A stretch of 27,085 bases of DNA from positions 1-27,085 of the forward strand of contig CAAEEA010000056.1 in NCBI GenBank assembly GCA_900754795.1, given 5' to 3'. The notes beneath the pieces were generated by a model. That model made no database searches. It was not told the origin of the DNA and saw only the letters and a list, made by a program, of their open reading frames with translations. The position numbers and the translations under genes were made by a program. Every line of letters starts with the position of its first letter. Position 1 is the stretch's first letter. This DNA comes from Clostridia bacterium (GTDB lineage: Bacteria > Bacillota > Clostridia > Peptostreptococcales > Anaerovoracaceae). Below are positions 23,773 through 27,085 of the stretch, piece after piece.

Positions 23773-24630
23773 ATGATGATTAACAACAGATACGACTTTG
23801 TAATGCTCTTTGATGTAGAAAACGGTAATCCGAACGGAGATCCGGACGCAGGCAATGCTCCAAGAATCGATGCTGAGACCGGATATGGCTACATAACCGA
23901 TGTGTGTCTTAAGAGGAAGGTGAGAAATTATGTGGAGCTGACGATGGAAGGCGAACCGGGATATAATATTTTGATAAAGCCTGACAGATCGCTTAATGCA
24001 AAATTTACCGAAGCTTATACCGAAGAAGGGCTTAAAACTAAACAAAAAGGTAAAAATCCAGACGATGTGAAAAAGGCGTGCGAATTCATGTGTCGTAACT
24101 ATTATGACGTGAGGACGTTTGGTGCGGTAATGTCAACCGGCGATGACCCATGCGGTATAGTAAGAGGCCCTGTGCAGATCAATTTCGCTAAGAGTATTTC
24201 GCCGATTTTCATTGAGGATGTCACTATTACAAGACAAGCCAGAACAACTGAGGATCGCGCCGAGACTGGAAATACCGAGATGGGGAAAAAGAGCATAATT
24301 CCTTACGGTCTTTATCGTGCGGAAGGTTATATATCCGCGGCTCTCGCTCAGAAAACCACTAAACTTTCCGAAGAAGACGTAGAACTGCTTTGGAAAGCGC
24401 TGATTAATATGTTTGAAAATGACCACAGCGCCGCCAGGGGCAAGATGTGTATGAGAAAACTCTATGTGTTCAAGCATGATTGTGTTCTCGGCAACTGTCC
24501 ATCACATATTTTGTTTGATAAAATTAATGCTAAGCAGAAATCGTCAGAACCGCCTCGTGCGTTTAGCGATTACGTCGTGGAAGTAGACAGACAGATGCCG
24601 GAGGGTGTCGAGCTCATAGAAAAGATATGA
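23773..24630 (+). CDS. cas7c: Cas7c (Csd2), crRNA backbone subunit
   Basis: This 285-residue RAMP protein forms the helical backbone along the crRNA spacer in type I-C Cascade. The N-terminal FDVENGNPNGDPDAGNAPRI and the following DVCLKRKVRNYV are the standard Csd2 signature. GAVMSTGD and GPVQINFAKSISPI are further typical blocks. GGAGG (23761–23765) precedes ATG 23773; ATG 23776 is equally spaced enough to be possible. Its stop overlaps the cas4 start in an ATGA arrangement. Multiple copies per complex are expected, consistent with its strong ribosome-binding site. Confidence 0.96.
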   Translation: MMINNRYDFVMLFDVENGNPNGDPDAGNAPRIDAETGYGYITDVCLKRKVRNYVELTMEGEPGYNILIKPDRSLNAKFTEAYTEEGLKTKQKGKNPDDVKKACEFMCRNYYDVRTFGAVMSTGDDPCGIVRGPVQINFAKSISPIFIEDVTITRQARTTEDRAETGNTEMGKKSIIPYGLYRAEGYISAALAQKTTKLSEEDVELLWKALINMFENDHSAARGKMCMRKLYVFKHDCVLGNCPSHILFDKINAKQKSSEPPRAFSDYVVEVDRQMPEGVELIEKI

Positions 24631-25274
24631 TAAGTCGGGAATTAGCTGAAAGCGCCATATCCATAAGAAGTATACAGCATTTTATTTATTGCCCACATCG
24701 TTGGGGACTTATTGAGATAGACAGAGCCTGGGCGGAAAATTATTTTGTGACCAAAGCAAATATAATGCATGAGCGAGTGCATGACTCCGACAATCATTAT
24801 AATGCGCATGGCAAGAAAGTATACACCGCTGTTCCCGTGTATAATGACGAAAAAGAATATAATTTATATGGTGTTGTAGACTGCCTTGAAGAATCGGAGA
24901 AAGGTCTATGCGTAGTGGAGTATAAACCGACAAAGCCGAAAGATACAGACTACCGCGAAGACGACCTTATGCAGGTTTTTGCTCAGAAGATATGCGTAGA
25001 TCATATTTTTCGTTGTGATTGCGATACCGTATTGTATTACGGAGACGTCAGAAGACGGGTAAAACTCCCTTTGCGTGAGAGATATGACCTTTACGACGCC
25101 AAGCTAAAAGACATTTTGACTCGAATGCGCAATTATATGAAACGAGGAGAAATACCAGAGATTGGCCGGAGTCAACGCTGCAATGGATGTTCCATGAAAG
25201 ATCTTTGCATGCCTAAAACGTCTGTGAGCGGCACCGTGCGAAAAATGATTACGGATACTGTTTCTGATGACTGA
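24627..25274 (+). CDS. cas4: Cas4, PAM-selecting exonuclease for spacer acquisition
   Basis: This 215-residue RecB-like nuclease trims prespacer ends and helps choose the PAM and orientation during spacer acquisition. Four iron–sulphur cysteines are visible: Cys22 (YCPHRW), Cys185, Cys188 and Cys194 (CNGCSMKDLC). Nuclease residues are His49, Asp85 (YGVVDCLE), Glu98 and Lys100 (VVEYK), with a downstream DDLMQVFAQ segment. The start codon overlaps the stop of cas7c by four bases, which implies translational coupling. It precedes cas1 by 32 bases. All expected motifs are intact. Confidence 0.96.
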   Translation: MISRELAESAISIRSIQHFIYCPHRWGLIEIDRAWAENYFVTKANIMHERVHDSDNHYNAHGKKVYTAVPVYNDEKEYNLYGVVDCLEESEKGLCVVEYKPTKPKDTDYREDDLMQVFAQKICVDHIFRCDCDTVLYYGDVRRRVKLPLRERYDLYDAKLKDILTRMRNYMKRGEIPEIGRSQRCNGCSMKDLCMPKTSVSGTVRKMITDTVSDD

Positions 25275-25306
25275 AGCGCAGAGAACGCTTCGAGGAAGGT
25301 GTTTGC

Positions 25307-26329
25307 ATGAGAAGGCTTTTGAATACAATTTACGTGACCAATGAAAACACATATCTTACCCTTGACGGCGAAAATCTGGTCTGCAAACTGGATAATGAAG
25401 TGAAGCTGCGAATCCCTTTCGACAATATCGAAAATATCGTATGCTTCAATTATGCAGGTTGTTCGCCGGCCCTGATGGGGAAATGCGTGAAAAAACTCAT
25501 ACCCATCAACTTTATATCACCGCAGGGAAAATTTTTGGCGAAGGTCTGCGGCGAAACAAAGGGCAACGTTTTCCTGCGCGTACAGCAGATAGACAAATTT
25601 CGCAAATGTGGACTTGAGCTTACGCAAAATACCATGGCAGCCAAATTCAGCAATACTCGGCAGGTGATAAAACGGACGCTGCATGATAACGCCGCATTAA
25701 GGGATGACGAGACAATTAAGAGTGTTTTAGACGTGCTTGCCGACGGCGTTGATAAAGTATATAAGGCAGCTACTGTTGAAGAAGTAGTGGGTATCGAGGG
25801 AAACTGCGCTCAAAATTATTTTTCGATTTTCAACAAGCTGATAACTAACGTAAAAGTTCCTTTTACTTTTGAATTTCGTAGCAAAAGGCCACCTCTGGAT
25901 CCTGTTAACGCTGTGCTGTCATTTGTCTATACATTATCGACAAGCGAATATGCTTCTGCTTTAGAAACGGTGGGCTTGGACAGCTATATAGGCTTCTGTC
26001 ATGCATTGAGAAGCGGACGGACCTCTTTGGCTTCTGATCTGGTCGAAGAAGCACGCTGCTTGGCGGAACGGTTCACCTTAACCATGTTTAATTTGCAGAT
26101 ATTGGGCGAAAAGGATTTTGAAAGGCAAATTTCGGGCGCCGTATGGCTAAATGACGAGGGCAGAAAAAAAGTTCTGACAAAGTGGCAGGAACGAAAAAGA
26201 AAAGATATGATGCATCCGATATTGAAGCAGAAGATTCCGGTAGGATTATTACCATACGTGCAAAGCAATCTTCTGGCCAAATATGTCAGAGGAGACATTG
26301 AGGAATACCCTCCGTTCTTACAAAAGTAG
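25307..26329 (+). CDS. cas1: Cas1 integrase (type I-C)
   Basis: This 340-residue protein is the integrase that joins new spacers to the leader end of the array, working with Cas2. The metal-binding triad is visible: Glu164 (VGIEGN), His232 (FCHALRSGR) and Asp244 (SLASDLVEE). The N-terminal beta domain and the C-terminal helical domain are complete and the length is normal. GAGGAAGGTG precedes ATG 25307. The unit is continuous with cas4 upstream and cas2 nine bases downstream, as expected for the I-C order. Confidence 0.97.
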   Translation: MRRLLNTIYVTNENTYLTLDGENLVCKLDNEVKLRIPFDNIENIVCFNYAGCSPALMGKCVKKLIPINFISPQGKFLAKVCGETKGNVFLRVQQIDKFRKCGLELTQNTMAAKFSNTRQVIKRTLHDNAALRDDETIKSVLDVLADGVDKVYKAATVEEVVGIEGNCAQNYFSIFNKLITNVKVPFTFEFRSKRPPLDPVNAVLSFVYTLSTSEYASALETVGLDSYIGFCHALRSGRTSLASDLVEEARCLAERFTLTMFNLQILGEKDFERQISGAVWLNDEGRKKVLTKWQERKRKDMMHPILKQKIPVGLLPYVQSNLLAKYVRGDIEEYPPFLQK

Positions 26330-26338
26330 GTGACAACC

Positions 26339-26629
26339 ATGATGGTATTGATTAGCTATGATGTCAGCACTTCTGACAAAGCGGGACAAACCAGATTGAG
26401 AAAGGTGGCCAAGGAATGTCAGAACCATGCACAGCGTGTTCAAAATTCAGTTTTCGAGGCGAATCTAGATTATTCAAGCTTCATGAAATTGCGAGAACGT
26501 TTGATAAAGCTGATCGATCAGGAAAGAGACAGCCTCAGGTTTTACTACCTCGGGAATAACTGGAGCAAGCGAGTTGAGCACATAGGCGCAAAAGAGACAT
26601 ATGATTCGGAAGGTGTCATCATTATATAA
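26339..26629 (+). CDS. cas2: Cas2, adaptation complex subunit
   Basis: This 96-residue protein bridges two Cas1 dimers and holds the prespacer. The first strand MMVLISYDVST contains the conserved Asp8. The C-terminus (YFYLGNN-like FYYLGNNWSKRVEHIGAKE) is typical of I-C Cas2. AGGTG (26328–26332) lies seven bases before ATG 26339; ATG 26342 is possible too. A GTG at 26330 right after the cas1 stop is less likely because it would sit in the ribosome-binding site. It closes the cas operon and is followed by the CRISPR leader. Confidence 0.95.
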   Translation: MMVLISYDVSTSDKAGQTRLRKVAKECQNHAQRVQNSVFEANLDYSSFMKLRERLIKLIDQERDSLRFYYLGNNWSKRVEHIGAKETYDSEGVIII

Positions 26630-26808
26630 CCCAGTTATACTGTGAAAGTAGAGTTATAGATATATTGTTCAGGCGAACCCCAAGTAATAGCTAAAACATA
26701 TTGACGTTCGCGTGAAAAATGTATAAAAAACAGTATAAATTGAAAGAATAGAGTCCTCTCCTTGTGTGTGCGCGTCCGATATATATCTTTTTGTTACAAA
26801 ATATAGCG
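26630..26808 (+). promoter_or_regulatory. CRISPR leader
   Basis: This 179-base AT-rich non-coding stretch lies between cas2 and the first repeat. A plausible array promoter is TTGACG (26701–26706) with TAAAAA or TATAAA at 26722–26729. A second TATAAA stands at 26734–26739. GATATATATC (26778–26787) is a perfect 10-base palindrome 21 bases before the first repeat, a region where leader elements needed for spacer insertion usually lie. Confidence 0.75.
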
Positions 26809-27085
26809 GTCGCGCCCCGCAAGGGGCGTGTGAGTAGAAATTTGCACGAGGCACAGACGACTTCGCCGGAGGATTAGGTCGCGCCCCGCAAGGGGCGTGT
26901 GAGTAGAAATCATATAAATCATCAAAAAATTCTGGCGATAAAAGGTCGCGCCCCGCAAGGGGCGTGTGAGTAGAAATTAGAAAAATTACGATAAACACTA
27001 AAGTAAACAAGTCGCGCCCCGCAAGGGGCGTGTGAGTAGAAATCGGTAGGAACGCCCATGTAATCCGCAACAGTACCGTCGCGCC
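26809..27085 (+). CRISPR. Type I-C CRISPR array, leader-proximal end (runs off the window)
   Basis: Four identical 33-base repeats lie at 26809–26841, 26878–26910, 26945–26977 and 27011–27043, and the first eight bases of a fifth at 27078–27085. Spacers are 36, 34, 33 and 34 bases. Each repeat begins GTCGCG, forms a 6-bp stem CGCCCC/GGGGCG with a GCAA loop, and ends TGTGAGTAGAAAT. An 11-base handle after cleavage by Cas5c would be TGAGTAGAAAT. Perfect identity of the repeats and the adjacent leader show this is the young, active end. No spacer matches other sequence in the window that I can see. Confidence 0.98.

Noticed and set aside
19046..26629. Whether the cas operon might be broken or carry an extra non-cas gene
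   Set aside because: All seven genes are full length with intact catalytic residues and gaps of at most 32 bases, so there is no room for an additional gene.
26669..27070. Minus-strand open frame across the CRISPR array encoding repeated ISTHTPLAGRD and FYSHAPCGARP peptides
   Set aside because: The repeated peptide is simply the CRISPR repeat translated in different frames. Such frames are a known source of false hypothetical proteins.

Overview
The window looks like chromosome of an anaerobic, Gram-positive, spore-former-lineage bacterium (Clostridia). The evidence is a dnaX–ybaB–recR–DUF2508–bofA neighbourhood, strong AGGAGG ribosome-binding sites, free use of ATA and AGA codons, a glycyl radical enzyme (only useful under anoxia) and clostridial-type transporters. 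I cannot assign a genus.

Layout. (1) 1–2170: end of dnaX, ybaB/ebfC, recR, a DUF2508 (YaaL) gene that is inverted relative to its usual orientation, and bofA. (2) 2186–4512, minus strand: arginase, a YitT membrane protein and a YbaK-type tRNA deacylase, probably one transcript. (3) 4599–6085: a sodium-dependent NSS-family transporter with its promoter. (4) 6123–11396: nucleotide metabolism, with a leader hairpin, purA, purB, pyrG and xpt. (5) 11400–18596: an accessory catabolic locus. A divergent AraC-type regulator fused to a shortened GH39-like domain faces a three-gene operon encoding a glycyl radical enzyme with a non-standard active-site motif (Cys-Thr-Gln), an NhaC-family antiporter and an M20 amidohydrolase. 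A 21-bp-period direct repeat in the divergent intergenic region looks like an AraC-type operator. (6) 18597–19045: gene-free DNA holding a ~219-bp imperfect palindrome with a possible pseudoknot. (7) 19046–27085: a complete type I-C CRISPR-Cas locus (cas3-cas5c-cas8c-cas7c-cas4-cas1-cas2), its leader and the start of a CRISPR array that runs off the window.

How the parts work together. The CRISPR locus has everything needed for adaptation (Cas1, Cas2, Cas4), crRNA processing (Cas5c), surveillance (Cas5c, Cas7c, Cas8c plus an internally translated Cas11c small subunit) and degradation (Cas3). The glycyl radical locus is best read as an inducible uptake-and-cleavage pathway. The antiporter-type carrier imports or exchanges a compound, the amidohydrolase cuts an amide, and the radical enzyme breaks a C–C or C–heteroatom bond. 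Its substrate is unknown, and no radical SAM activase gene lies in the window. This locus is my best candidate for undescribed biology, followed by the palindromic element upstream of cas3.
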